A stretch of DNA of 64,000 nt from DASRDE01 sp035938175 (lineage in GTDB: Bacteria; Vulcanimicrobiota; Vulcanimicrobiia; Vulcanimicrobiales; Vulcanimicrobiaceae). The notes beneath the pieces were generated by a model. The model was not told the origin of the DNA. It was given only the letters and a program-made list of their open reading frames with translations, and searched no databases. The position numbers were made by a program, and so were the translations under genes. This document shows, piece by piece, positions 51,880 through 60,971 of this stretch (positions are counted from its first letter, which is position 1; the number at the start of each line of letters is the position of its first letter). The DNA is taken from the NCBI GenBank assembly GCA_035938175.1, contig DASZHD010000027.1:62001-126000 (forward strand), in the 5' to 3' direction.

Positions 51880-52263
51880 GTGGCCCGGAAAAAATCGCCG
51901 ACGCTCACCGAAGGCGAGCAGCGTCTCATGGAGGTGATATGGAAGCGCGGCAGCGCTACCGTCGCCGAAGTGCTCGACGCCTTACCAAAGCGCGATCGCC
52001 CTGCGTTCAACACGGTACAAACGATGATCCGCATCATGGAGCAGAAAGGGTACCTGCGCCATGAAGAATCCGGTCGCGCCTTTGTCTACTACCCCAAAGT
52101 AGCGCGCGTCGACGCCGCGCGAGCGGCCGTGAAAAACGTGCTTTCGCGATTTTTCAACAACTCCGCCGAGCTGCTCACCGTGCGCCTTCTGGAAGACGAA
52201 CAGCTTTCGGACGAAGAGTTGCGCCGTTTGCGGCGTTTAATCGACGAGGCGGACTCGCGATGA
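51880..52263 (+). CDS. blaI: BlaI/MecI/CopY-family repressor
   Basis: The 127-residue winged-helix protein has the family pattern TEGEQRLMEVIWKRGSATVA, EVLDALPKRDRPAFNTVQTM and IRIMEQKGYLRHEESGRAFV, with a C-terminal dimerisation helix (LSDEELRRLRRLIDEADS). It represses its own operon until the BlaR1-type sensor cleaves it. GTG start. Its last bases overlap the blaR1 ATG as ATGA. Confidence 0.92.
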   Translation: MARKKSPTLTEGEQRLMEVIWKRGSATVAEVLDALPKRDRPAFNTVQTMIRIMEQKGYLRHEESGRAFVYYPKVARVDAARAAVKNVLSRFFNNSAELLTVRLLEDEQLSDEELRRLRRLIDEADSR

Positions 52264-53933
52264 ATTCCGGGCACGTGTATTTGGCGCTGCTCAATTCGCT
52301 CTGGCAAAGCGCTGCGCTCGCAGGCGCGGTCGCACTGATCGTGCGCGCGTTCGGCGCACTCAGCGCCTCTGCACGATCCGCGCTGTGGTTAGCGGTGCTG
52401 CTGGCCTGTGCGGTGCTCCCCGTCGTGGACTTCCTGATACCCGCTCGAACGATTCCGGTTCCCGCCCCCGCGGCCGTTAAGTCATCCGTCGCTCGCGTGC
52501 TTCCCGCGCTCGCTGCCGGCGCGCCCCTGCGCAGGCCGCAAGCCTCCCCGCGCGATTTGGGTATGCCGGCGCGCGGCAATCCGGTGCGCATCCCCGATGC
52601 GTTTCCGGCATACGTGTGGGCGCTCGTTTCGGGTGCCTTGTTGATCCGTTTAGGCTTCGGATACGTGCGGCTGCGCGGCGCCAAATCGTCGCTGCGCCGC
52701 AGTTCTTCACTTACAACGCGGGTATCAAACGTTCTGCACGGACGCCCGGCGCTCGTTGGAATCAGCGCTACGCTGCCCGAACCTTGCGCCATCGGCTTCT
52801 TTCATCCGGCTATCGCTATTCCGGCAGGCCTGGCGGCGACGGTTTCCGACGGCGATCTCGAGCGGATTTTGCGCCATGAGTGCGCGCACATCGCCCGTTT
52901 CGACGACTGCGCGAACCTGCTGCGGCAAATCGTGAAGGCCGTATTGTTTTTCAACCCCGCCGTGCATTTTGCCGCGCACAACATGGCCGTCGAATGCGAG
53001 ATCGCGTGCGACGACGCAGCCGCGCGTGCCGATCGCGAACGCGTAGCATTCGCGAAGTGTCTGTACGAGATCGCGCGGGAATCCAAGCGTAGAACGTACT
53101 CACCGGCAGCGGGCTTTTTCGGCAGCCGGCGGCAGATCGTGACGCGCGTGACGCGTCTGCTGGAACGCAACCATCGCGCCTCGACGTCGCTCGGTGTGGC
53201 CGTCAAATGTGCTGCAGCATGCGTGTTTGCCGGCGGAATCGCGCTGGGCGGGCTGCGCTTTTCGGCGCAAGCGGAATGCCCCTTTCCGGCCGTGCCATTG
53301 TACTTCACCGGTTCTACGGTAACCGTGAACGGGACGGCGCACCGTCCGCTGCTTGCGTCTAACGCGCAAGCGTGGTCGGTACACGCCGCAACTGCTTCGG
53401 TGCGCCCCGTCCTTGCAGATGCGGGCGCGCCACCGTCAATCGTCGCTTCGCGGCGCAGCATCACCACGGTACGGCCTGCGGTCGTGCAGGTCCGCGTGCA
53501 CGAACACTTGCACCTGCGTTTGCGCGCGCAAATCGCCTACGAGCAACAACAAGAAGGCGACGCGGGATCGCGGCATGACGGCGATCTGATCGATGCGCTC
53601 GCATCAGCCGGATATCGTGGCCTCTCTGCCGACGATCTGATCGAGCTCGCCAATCATGGCGTAACCGCGAGCTTTATATCGCGATTGCGCACCCTGGGCT
53701 TCGCGCCGCTGCCCGTCGCTTCGCTCGTCGAGCTCGTCGATCACGGCGTGTCGCCCGATTTCATCGCAGGAATGCGCGGTGCCGGGTATTCGAACGTCGC
53801 CGTCGAGGATTTGATCCGGCTGGCGGATCACGGTGTGACGGTAGACTTCGTCAATCGCATCGTGCGTTCCGGAATTGCCGGCTCGCATCCTAGTGTTCGC
53901 GACCTCATCCGCATGGCCGACGCAGGTATTTGA
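52260..53933 (+). CDS. blaR1: BlaR1/MecR1-like M56 membrane peptidase with C-terminal repeats
   Basis: The 557-residue protein has N-terminal membrane helices, an M56 metallopeptidase with H206-E-C-A-H210 (HExxH) and a downstream Glu around 245-247 (MAVECEIACDD), and a further helix (VAVKCAAACVFAGGIALGG). No penicillin-binding sensor domain follows. Instead the periplasmic part ends in about four copies of a 26-28-residue unit (DDLIELANHGVTASFISRLR type, residues about 437-557). The unit also forms the C-terminal half of the next protein. Signal and substrate: cleavage of BlaI-like repressor on an unknown envelope signal. Confidence 0.88.
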   Translation: MNSGHVYLALLNSLWQSAALAGAVALIVRAFGALSASARSALWLAVLLACAVLPVVDFLIPARTIPVPAPAAVKSSVARVLPALAAGAPLRRPQASPRDLGMPARGNPVRIPDAFPAYVWALVSGALLIRLGFGYVRLRGAKSSLRRSSSLTTRVSNVLHGRPALVGISATLPEPCAIGFFHPAIAIPAGLAATVSDGDLERILRHECAHIARFDDCANLLRQIVKAVLFFNPAVHFAAHNMAVECEIACDDAAARADRERVAFAKCLYEIARESKRRTYSPAAGFFGSRRQIVTRVTRLLERNHRASTSLGVAVKCAAACVFAGGIALGGLRFSAQAECPFPAVPLYFTGSTVTVNGTAHRPLLASNAQAWSVHAATASVRPVLADAGAPPSIVASRRSITTVRPAVVQVRVHEHLHLRLRAQIAYEQQQEGDAGSRHDGDLIDALASAGYRGLSADDLIELANHGVTASFISRLRTLGFAPLPVASLVELVDHGVSPDFIAGMRGAGYSNVAVEDLIRLADHGVTVDFVNRIVRSGIAGSHPSVRDLIRMADAGI

Positions 53934-53934
53934 G

Positions 53935-54786
53935 ATGAAGCTTCTTACGGTTGCCGGCATTTTTTGCGCGCTCGCGCTCACCGCAACGGCGGCACGAAGT
54001 CAAACCGTCCCAACTGCGGGAGCTTGGACGATCGATGCTTCCCGAAATAGCGACTCCACCGTGAATTTCGAGATCCGCATCGATCGTCCGGGCGATCACT
54101 CCAATTGGGGAAACGATGAAGACTGGAACCGCCTGCAGGGTCTGTCCCGCAGCGCCGTATTCTCCGCAGGATCCACCGTGCATTTCGATCTGGTTCGCGA
54201 CGCGGGCACGCTGCGCTGCAGCGGTTACGTTGCAAATGGCTCCGGCGGCGGAACTTTCCAATACTCACCCAACCCCCGCTTTGCGGACGAGTTGGCGAGC
54301 CGCGGCGTTTCACGGCCGAGCGCGGACGAGCAAGCGCGCATGACCTATTCCGGCGTGTCGCTCGCGCTGGTCGATACGTTGCGGCGCTATGGCTATGCTG
54401 GGCTTACTCCCGAAGATTTGATCCGGCTGACGAATCACGGCGTAACGCAGCAATACGTGTCGGCCATCGAAGCAGCCGGCTACCACCCCGGCTCGGCGGA
54501 AGAATTGATTCGCATGGTCGATCACGGCGTTACGACTCAGTATATTTCAGCGATGCGCGGACTGGGGTATCGGCCCAGTGCCGAAGAGCTCACGCGTCTA
54601 GTCGATCACGGCGTTACCGCGGATTTCACGCGCACGATGATCTCGTTCGGATATCATCCCAGCACCGATGAACTCGTCCGTTTGGCGGACCACGGCGTTA
54701 CGCCGGAATTCGTCAGGCATCTACGCTCGCGCGGTTACAACGCGAGCATCGAGGAACTGATCCGTCTGCGCGATGCGGGCGTGTAA
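53935..54786 (+). CDS. Periplasmic protein with BlaR1-type repeat module
   Basis: The 283-residue protein has a signal peptide (LLTVAGIFCALALTATAARS), a beta-sandwich-like N-terminal part (WTIDASRNSDSTVNFEIRID) and then five copies of the repeat found in BlaR1: LTPEDLIRLTNHGVTQQYVS, SAEELIRMVDHGVTTQYISA, and so on. The key residues are L-I-x-L-x-D/N-H-G-V-T and an aromatic or hydrophobic 3-4 residues later, then a Gly-Tyr turn. It follows blaR1 by one base (TGAGATG). It is likely part of the same sensor or response system. Confidence 0.75.
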   Translation: MKLLTVAGIFCALALTATAARSQTVPTAGAWTIDASRNSDSTVNFEIRIDRPGDHSNWGNDEDWNRLQGLSRSAVFSAGSTVHFDLVRDAGTLRCSGYVANGSGGGTFQYSPNPRFADELASRGVSRPSADEQARMTYSGVSLALVDTLRRYGYAGLTPEDLIRLTNHGVTQQYVSAIEAAGYHPGSAEELIRMVDHGVTTQYISAMRGLGYRPSAEELTRLVDHGVTADFTRTMISFGYHPSTDELVRLADHGVTPEFVRHLRSRGYNASIEELIRLRDAGV

Positions 54787-54798
54787 GGCCGGCCCTAC

Positions 54799-56322
54799 TC
54801 AATTCCGCAATGCGAACGCCGAAATTCCGGCGCACGCGCAAAGCAGCGCGCCCACGAGCATCGCGGCGCGAAATCCCGCGGTGAATGAGTCGTCGACCAG
54901 GCGGGAAAGGCGCGGCCGGTCGGCGTTCGGCATTTCTGCCGGCAAGTGTCCCGAGACCATAACGGCGCGATCCCGATCGGCCACGCGGCGCGTCGTCGCG
55001 GAATACGAACCCGCCGCCATGCCGCGATCCAGATGCGCGTTGAACTGCGCCGCCAAAACGATTCCGAATACGGCGATCGCGATCAATCCCGCCGTGCGCG
55101 CGACGGCGTTATTGATGCCGGAGGCAACGCCTGCATGGGCGGTGCTCACCGCGTTCATCACCGTCGTCGTTAACGGCGCGACGAACGAAACGACGCCCAG
55201 CCCCAGCACGCATACGGCGGGAAAGAACGTCGTCCAGTAGGAGCCGCCCGTACCGATCCGCGCGTACATCAGGAACGCGATTGCGGTCGTGAATGCACCG
55301 GCCACCAACGGAATGCGCGGACCGATGCGCGCGACTAGACCTCCGGCGAACCGTGATAAAGAGAAACTCAGCAACACCATCGGCAAGAGCGCCGCGCCCG
55401 CTTCGAACGGTGTGTAGCGGTGAACGTTGATCAGAAAGAACGGAACGAAATATAAACTCCCCCCCAACGCCGCGTAGAGCAGCAGCGTGTAGATGTTCGC
55501 AATCGTAAATTTTGCCGACTGGAAAACCTTGAGCGGCATGATCGGCGATTGCGCCCGGCTCTCCGCGAAAACGAACAGGCACAGCACCGCGGCGCCGAAA
55601 AGCGCGGCGCCTATCGCCGGTAGCGACGTTCGTCCTTGCATTTCGATCAAGCCGAACACGAGCGCACCCAATCCGGTAACCGCCAAGAGCGAGCCGAGAA
55701 CGTCCAGCCGCCCGTGCGCATCGGGGTCTCGAGACTCCGCGATCCGCGATCGCGCAATCAGATACACCCCGATCGCCAGCGGAATGTTGATGACGAACAC
55801 GTAGCGCCACGAAAACGTCTGCGCCAGCCATCCGCCCAGCAGCGGTCCGATCGCCGTCGTAATGAACGAAAACGCTGACCACGTACCGATGGCTTTCCCT
55901 CGCGCTTGCCCGTCGTAGGCCGCGCTGATCAGCGACAAGCTTCCCGGCGTCAAAAAGGCCGCGCCGAAGCCTTGCGCGCAGCGGAAGAAGATCAGCTGCG
56001 CAATGCTTTGCGCCGACGCGCATGCCAAGGAGCCCAGCGCAAAAACGGCGACGCCGCCGATGAACACCGCGCGGCGTCCGATTTTATCGCCTAACGCGCC
56101 GCCGAGCAAAATAAACGCCGACAGAAAGAGCGAGTAGCCCTCGACCACCCATTGCATCTGCGCGGACGTCGCCTCGAATCCGCGTTGCATCGTGGGCAGC
56201 GCGACGTTCACGGCCGTTCCGTCGATCATTGCCATGCTGGACGCGATAATTGCGGCTACGAGCGTCCATGCCGGTGCGTTGGACCGCACCGTAGACGCTT
56301 GCCGCGCGACGAAAAGCGACAT
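54799..56322 (-). CDS. MFS drug:H+ antiporter, DHA2 family, third pump
   Basis: From the ATG at 56322 the product is about 507 residues. It has the DHA2 pattern MAMIDGTAVNVALPTMQRGF, WVVEGYSLFLSAFILLGGAL, motif A GDKIGRRAVF, and a motif C-like TTAIGPLLGGWLA. It resembles QacA/SmvA-type pumps more than EmrB (no long tail, no adaptor nearby). A TTG at 56367 extends the frame but overlaps the divergent gene. Convergent with the repeat protein at 54786. Confidence 0.82.
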   Translation of the reverse strand: MSLFVARQASTVRSNAPAWTLVAAIIASSMAMIDGTAVNVALPTMQRGFEATSAQMQWVVEGYSLFLSAFILLGGALGDKIGRRAVFIGGVAVFALGSLACASAQSIAQLIFFRCAQGFGAAFLTPGSLSLISAAYDGQARGKAIGTWSAFSFITTAIGPLLGGWLAQTFSWRYVFVINIPLAIGVYLIARSRIAESRDPDAHGRLDVLGSLLAVTGLGALVFGLIEMQGRTSLPAIGAALFGAAVLCLFVFAESRAQSPIMPLKVFQSAKFTIANIYTLLLYAALGGSLYFVPFFLINVHRYTPFEAGAALLPMVLLSFSLSRFAGGLVARIGPRIPLVAGAFTTAIAFLMYARIGTGGSYWTTFFPAVCVLGLGVVSFVAPLTTTVMNAVSTAHAGVASGINNAVARTAGLIAIAVFGIVLAAQFNAHLDRGMAAGSYSATTRRVADRDRAVMVSGHLPAEMPNADRPRLSRLVDDSFTAGFRAAMLVGALLCACAGISAFALRN

Positions 56323-56366
56323 CGCCCGACAGGGTTTCGCCGCCGCCGTGGCGCTTACTCCAGCCA

Positions 56367-57857
56367 ATGAACGTTCTGCGGCGGCCGGCAGCGGCCGACT
56401 TTGCGGTAAGCGCCGCTTTCGGCGCTTTGTCTTTCATCCTGCTGTTCGTCAATTACTGGATTCCGCCGGACAAGATCTTCGACGAGGTCTACTTTGCGCG
56501 CGCGGCGGAAGAATATTTGACGCGGCAGTACATCTACGAAAACACGCACCCGCCGGTCACCAAGCTGCTCATCACGCTCTCTACGATGCTGTTCGGTGGC
56601 ATGCACGGCGGCGACAACGCGTGGGGCTGGCGCTTTTTGGACGTCGTTTTCGGTGCATTGGCCGTTGCGCTGTTGTATCTGCTCGCGCGGCAAATGAGCG
56701 GATCGCGGGTGTTCGGAGCGTATGCCGCAGGGCTGTTCATGTTCGACGGGATGCACTTCGTGCAGTCGCGCATCGCCACGCCCGAGAGTTTCGTCGTCTG
56801 TTTTTCCCTTGCGACGCTCTACGGCTTGTACGGTTTCTGGAACGCGCGCCTGCAAGAACCTGCGCTTCCGCCTCCTACGCTCGAGCGCCGTCTGGCCGGC
56901 GCCGGAATTGCGACCGTGCTTTCGGCGGCCATCGTCGCTTTGCGGTTTCCACACGAGATCTTGGCGGCGCAAATCATCGCCGGGCTGTATGCGCTGGCGG
57001 GATTCTACGCAGTGTACCGCATTTGGGCAGAGCCGCGCATTCTGCACGAGCGCTCGCTGCGCTGGCTGCTGGTTTGGGCGGTGTCGATTGCGCTGCTGGT
57101 GAGCAGCAAGTGGTACGGCGTTATGGCGTTCGGCGTCGCGCTAGCCGTTTTTGTTTGGGACCGGCGCAAGTTTCGCTTGGACTTCGTGGCGGCCGTCGTC
57201 GTGTTCGTTACGTGCACCGTGTATTTCGCCGCGTATACGCCGCAGTTCGTGGGATTGCGCGATTTGCCGCAGTCGGCGCCGCGCGCATACACGCTGAGCG
57301 ACGTCGTGACCATGCAGTACAATGCGTACGAATATCACAAGAATCTCCGGGCAACCCATCCGTACGCATCGCAATGGTGGCAATGGCCGCTGGACCTGCG
57401 CCCGATTTTGTACTACGCGAATTACGGCGCCGCCGGTAAGACCAGTACGGCCGCGATGATCTACACGCTCCCGAACCCGTTGATCCTGTGGCTTGGTCTG
57501 CTCACCGTCCCGCTGGTAGGGTATTGGGGCGTGCGGGAACGCAACCGGACCTTCGTGCTGGTTGTTTTAACGTATGCAGCGCAGTGGCTTCCTTGGATCG
57601 GTTCGCCGCGCATCGCATTTGCGTATCATTTTTACGTCAACATTCCGTTGATTTGCATCTGCACCGCGTTCACCGCGCAGCGGCTCGCCGCTCGGGCGTC
57701 GGAATCGCCGCGCGTCCAAAACTGGGTGCGGGTGGGAATTGCGGTCTATTTCGCGTCGGTCGCCGCCGCGTTTGCGTACTTCTATCCTATCCTCGCCGCG
57801 GTTGCCATTCCGACGCAGGCTTGGCTGCAGCGGATGTGGCTCAAATCGTGGATGTAA
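56367..57857 (+). CDS. GT39/PMT-type protein O-mannosyltransferase
   Basis: The 496-residue multi-spanning protein has PMT features: KIFDEVYFARAAEEYLTRQY (Asp-Glu near the first loop), NTHPPVTKLLI, WGWRFLDVVFGALAVALLYL, LLVSSKWYGVMAFGVALAVF and the C-terminal MQYNAYEYHKNLRATHPYAS, QWWQWPLDLRPI block. It should transfer mannose from a polyprenyl-phosphate donor to secreted proteins or another acceptor in the periplasm. It diverges from the MFS pump by a short region. Confidence 0.85.
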   Translation: MNVLRRPAAADFAVSAAFGALSFILLFVNYWIPPDKIFDEVYFARAAEEYLTRQYIYENTHPPVTKLLITLSTMLFGGMHGGDNAWGWRFLDVVFGALAVALLYLLARQMSGSRVFGAYAAGLFMFDGMHFVQSRIATPESFVVCFSLATLYGLYGFWNARLQEPALPPPTLERRLAGAGIATVLSAAIVALRFPHEILAAQIIAGLYALAGFYAVYRIWAEPRILHERSLRWLLVWAVSIALLVSSKWYGVMAFGVALAVFVWDRRKFRLDFVAAVVVFVTCTVYFAAYTPQFVGLRDLPQSAPRAYTLSDVVTMQYNAYEYHKNLRATHPYASQWWQWPLDLRPILYYANYGAAGKTSTAAMIYTLPNPLILWLGLLTVPLVGYWGVRERNRTFVLVVLTYAAQWLPWIGSPRIAFAYHFYVNIPLICICTAFTAQRLAARASESPRVQNWVRVGIAVYFASVAAAFAYFYPILAAVAIPTQAWLQRMWLKSWM

Positions 57858-57864
57858 CCGGACA

Positions 57865-58446
57865 ATGGCTAAACTGTATTTTCGCTACTCGGCAATGAAT
57901 GCCGGAAAATCGACGGCGCTCTTGCAAGTCGCGCACAACTACGAAGAACACGGACGGCGCGTGCGGATTTTTACCGCGGCGATCGATCGCCGCCACGGCG
58001 TCGGATTCATCACGTCGCGCCTCGGGCCCAAACGCCAGGTCGAGACGTTCGACGGAAAGACCGATTTTTTCGCATCGCTCCAGGCCGAACGGGGCCTGGG
58101 GTGCGTGCTCGTGGACGAAGCGCAGTTTCTAACGCCGGACCAGGTGCGCCAATTGCACCGCGTTGCGCACATGCTGGATATTCCGGCGATTTGCTATGGC
58201 ATACGCAGCGACTTTTTAGGTGAGCCGTTTCCCGGTTCCGCGTATCTGCTGACGTTGGCCGACAGTTTGGAAGAACTCAAAAACATCTGCGCTTGCGGTA
58301 AGAAGGCTACGATGAATCCGCGGATCGACGAGCGCGGCGCGCGGGTGCTCGTGGGCGCGCAGATCGCGATCGAAGGCGAGGTTCGTTACGAGCCGATGTG
58401 CGCGAAGTGCTTTTACGCCGCGAGCTCGACCGAGCCGGGAACGTAG
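57865..58446 (+). CDS. tdk: Thymidine kinase (type II)
   Basis: The 193-residue protein has the P-loop YSAMNAGKST (residues 8-17), VLVDEAQFLTPDQV (Walker B with Asp-Glu), CYGIRSDFLGEPFPGSAYLL and zinc-site cysteines ICACGKKAT and MCAKC. It phosphorylates thymidine for nucleotide salvage. The start at 57865 gives a product of family length; longer frames run into the mannosyltransferase. Convergent with the PLP enzyme; 34 bases overlap. Confidence 0.92.
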   Translation: MAKLYFRYSAMNAGKSTALLQVAHNYEEHGRRVRIFTAAIDRRHGVGFITSRLGPKRQVETFDGKTDFFASLQAERGLGCVLVDEAQFLTPDQVRQLHRVAHMLDIPAICYGIRSDFLGEPFPGSAYLLTLADSLEELKNICACGKKATMNPRIDERGARVLVGAQIAIEGEVRYEPMCAKCFYAASSTEPGT

Positions 58447-59630
58447 ACCGTATTCGGCACTTTGCCCGCCCCGGTTACGTGCAGCACGATGCACGATTCG
58501 CGTTCTAACTCGCCGGCAGCGATCGCGGCGCGAAGGCCCGCCAAGGCCACGGCGGAAGCCGGTTCCAGCGTAACACCCTCCAACCTCGCGAAAAACTCAC
58601 CCGCTTCGCGCGCCGCACGGTTGTCCGCCACGCACACGTCGCCGCCGCTCTCGCATAACGCGTCGTAAAGTCCGCCGGTCACCGCATAAGGCGGCAGCTG
58701 CGTGCTGAGCACCGGCGCTGCCAGCGAACGTACTCGCGCGCGAAGCGCGTCTTCGCGATCGTCGTACCCGATGAGCGCGGGGCTCCGGCGTTTCCACGAT
58801 TCATAGACCGGCGCAGACGGAGCGTTTTGAACGAGAAGCAGACTGGGCACTGCACCGGCGGCTACGCCGGCTTCGCGCAAGCGAAGCGCAGCTTCGTGCG
58901 CCGCAATCGCTCCCGCACCGCTGCCGATGGCTTGTACGAAATAGTCGGGTGTGCGATGCAATTTTTCGACCACGGCGAGCATCGTCGTGCCTATCCCGTC
59001 GCGGCGCGCGACGTTCGTCGCGCCGCCTTCGAACGCATACGCCGGATCGTGCTGTGCAAGTGATTTGGCAAATGCAATCGCGTCGTCGTACGATGCGTCG
59101 CCGGGGACGACGACGATTCGCACGCACGCTGCCAGCGGGCGCGAAAACCGCAGCTTCGGCAGCGCGTTCTGCGGAATCACGATGACCGCGCGCGTTCCCG
59201 ACGCGGACGCGGCCGACGCAAGGGCTGCAGCCGTATTGCCGGCAGATGCGGTAACCAAGACGCGCTCGTTGCCCGGAAAGCGCGCAAGAACCGCGGCGCT
59301 CTCGAGATCTTTGAACGTTCCGGTCGGCATGTGAGCGCCGCGTTCGGGCCAGTAGCCGTTGAACGCGAGCCACAGATTCGGCGCGCCGAGCGCGGCGCAG
59401 AGCGCCTCACTCTGAAATACCGCCGTGCGCGGGCAGCGGTCGACGGCCGGCGTCCGCAGCGGCAGCCAGCGGCGGTAGCGCATCATCCCCGCAAACGAGG
59501 GGTCCGGTTCGAATCCGGCGGTTTCGTAAACTGTGCGTAAAAGCGCGGGTGCGTGCTCCCGCGGGCAGCGGACCAAGAGCCCATCGTCGGGGTATTCCGC
59601 GCCGCAGCCCAGGCATCGCAAGCGATACAT
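58413..59630 (-). CDS. Cysteate synthase/threonine synthase-like PLP enzyme
   Basis: The 405-residue protein has an N-terminal zinc-ribbon-like start (CLGCGAEYPDDGLLVRCPRE), then LWLAFNGYWPERGAHMPTGT followed by FKDLESA with the PLP lysine K107, LVTASAGNTAAALASAASA, and the PLP phosphate loop IGSGAGAIAAHE. The FNGYWPExGA and FK(D/E)LE words are those I associate with archaeal cysteate synthase, a threonine-synthase paralogue in coenzyme M synthesis. A plain threonine synthase is less likely. No other coenzyme M genes are nearby. Confidence 0.72.
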   Translation of the reverse strand: MYRLRCLGCGAEYPDDGLLVRCPREHAPALLRTVYETAGFEPDPSFAGMMRYRRWLPLRTPAVDRCPRTAVFQSEALCAALGAPNLWLAFNGYWPERGAHMPTGTFKDLESAAVLARFPGNERVLVTASAGNTAAALASAASASGTRAVIVIPQNALPKLRFSRPLAACVRIVVVPGDASYDDAIAFAKSLAQHDPAYAFEGGATNVARRDGIGTTMLAVVEKLHRTPDYFVQAIGSGAGAIAAHEAALRLREAGVAAGAVPSLLLVQNAPSAPVYESWKRRSPALIGYDDREDALRARVRSLAAPVLSTQLPPYAVTGGLYDALCESGGDVCVADNRAAREAGEFFARLEGVTLEPASAVALAGLRAAIAAGELERESCIVLHVTGAGKVPNTVYVPGSVELAA

Positions 59631-59669
59631 CGTGCTACCTGCGTTCGGTTGCCGGACGACGAGAGTTTA

Positions 59670-60425
59670 ATGAAGGCGGGAGCCCGGGATAGAAAAGGCG
59701 TGATCCGCATCGGTACCAGCGGTTGGGTCTACGGCGATTGGCGCGGCCGCTTCTATCCGAAGGGCGTGGCGCAACGGAACTGGCTGCGCTACTACGCCGA
59801 GCGGTTCGACACCGTCGAACTGAACGCGACGACATACCGTCTTCCAAAGGAAGAACAGGTGCGAACGTGGTGCCAAACCGTTCCGCAGGCCTTTGTGTAT
59901 ACGGTGAAATTGAGCCGCCTCATTACGCATCGCAAAACCCTCACCCCTCGGGTAGACGAATTCATCGAAAATTACATGCGCCGCGCGGCGTGTTTCGAGG
60001 CAGGCAAAGTCGCGCAGATTCTCGTGCAATTTCCGCCGTATCTGGAGCGCGACGACCGCCATCTGCAGCGTTTCTTGGAGAAGCTGCCGCCGCAATTCCG
60101 TTACGTAGTGGAGTTTCGCAACCGTTTGTGGCTCGATCCAAGAGTTGAGGCGATTCTTCGCGATCGCAACGCGGCATATTGCATCCACGACTATCCCGGA
60201 TTGCGCGTCAAAGACACGATCACGTCTTCGGATTTAGCGTATGTACGCTTGCACGGTTACGAAGGGCTGTATGTCGGCTCGTATCCGGATCGTTCGCTGC
60301 GGTACTGGGCAAAACGCATTCGCCTGCTTTCCGGACAAGCGAGGGATGTGTACGTGTATTTCAACAACGACACCCGCGCCGCGGCGCCGCACGATGCGAT
60401 GCGCCTGAAAACTTTCCTGCAGTAA
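59670..60425 (+). CDS. DUF72/YecE-like protein
   Basis: The 251-residue protein has the DUF72 hallmarks: RIGTSGWVYGDWRGRFYPKG, LRYYAERFDTVELNATTYRL, FVYTVKLSRLITHRKTL and LAYVRLHGYEGLYVGSYPDR, YWAKRI, YVYFNNDTRAAAPHDAMRL. Conserved family of unknown role, probably TIM-barrel-like. GAGAG lies close to the ATG at 59670. Single gene between a divergent PLP enzyme and the anti-sigma kinase. Confidence 0.85.
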   Translation: MKAGARDRKGVIRIGTSGWVYGDWRGRFYPKGVAQRNWLRYYAERFDTVELNATTYRLPKEEQVRTWCQTVPQAFVYTVKLSRLITHRKTLTPRVDEFIENYMRRAACFEAGKVAQILVQFPPYLERDDRHLQRFLEKLPPQFRYVVEFRNRLWLDPRVEAILRDRNAAYCIHDYPGLRVKDTITSSDLAYVRLHGYEGLYVGSYPDRSLRYWAKRIRLLSGQARDVYVYFNNDTRAAAPHDAMRLKTFLQ

Positions 60426-60483
60426 TTGTCTCGGCACTGACAGCAATGCGGTTAGTATTCGCAGCCGGGGGAAACCCACGCAC

Positions 60484-60912
60484 ATGGCGGTGGTTGCAAA
60501 ATATCCTTGGTACTTCGAAACCGACACGGCGCGCGACGCGCTGGCGGGCAGACGGCTGTTGGAGCAATACTTGTCCGATCACTGCGAGGGTGACGTATTT
60601 GCGGCTTCGGTCGTCTACGGCGAATTGGTCTCGAATGTCGTCAAACACGCGCCGCCGGGCGGCGTGCGCGTCTGGCTGGAACGTCAAGGCGGACGGTATG
60701 TGTTGTGCATCAACGATTCGGGACCGGGCTTCAATCCGCGCAAAGTGCGCGATTTACCCGATGCGAACGCCGAGTCGGGGCGCGGCTTGTATCTGATCCG
60801 TCAGATGGTAAAAGGCCTATCGTTTCGCAAGCGCAAAGGCGACGGCTTTGTGGTCCGCGCAGTATTGCCGCTCGCGTGCCCGAGGCAAGGCGCGACGGAA
60901 AAAACGACTTAG
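60484..60912 (+). CDS. RsbW-like anti-sigma HATPase
   Basis: The 142-residue protein is a single GHKL ATPase: ELVSNVVKHAPPGGV (N-box), VLCINDSGPGFNP (G1), GRGLYLIRQMVKG (G2). These proteins bind sigma factors or phosphorylate STAS antagonists. A STAS protein is encoded at 4615, but nothing else links the two. No sigma-factor gene lies next to it. Confidence 0.85.
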   Translation: MAVVAKYPWYFETDTARDALAGRRLLEQYLSDHCEGDVFAASVVYGELVSNVVKHAPPGGVRVWLERQGGRYVLCINDSGPGFNPRKVRDLPDANAESGRGLYLIRQMVKGLSFRKRKGDGFVVRAVLPLACPRQGATEKTT

Positions 60913-60941
60913 CGGACAAGGCGCCGGCAACGCAGAAGAAC

Positions 60942-60971
60942 AAGGCCCGTGAGAACGTCGCGGGCTTTTTT
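60942..60971 (+). terminator. Likely terminator of the anti-sigma gene, overlapping the next start
   Basis: GCCCG (60945-60949) pairs with CGGGC (60961-60965) around 11 bases, then six T. The GTG start of the GerMN gene lies at the 5' arm, so the hairpin may also control that gene. Confidence 0.6.

Noticed and set aside
55109..56023. Same-strand alternative frame inside the MFS pump gene (304 codons)
   Set aside because: Arginine-rich low-information product, fully inside the pump gene in a different frame.
59500..59530. GGTTCGAATCC word like a tRNA T-loop
   Set aside because: It lies inside the coding region of the PLP enzyme and no acceptor or anticodon stems can be formed around it.
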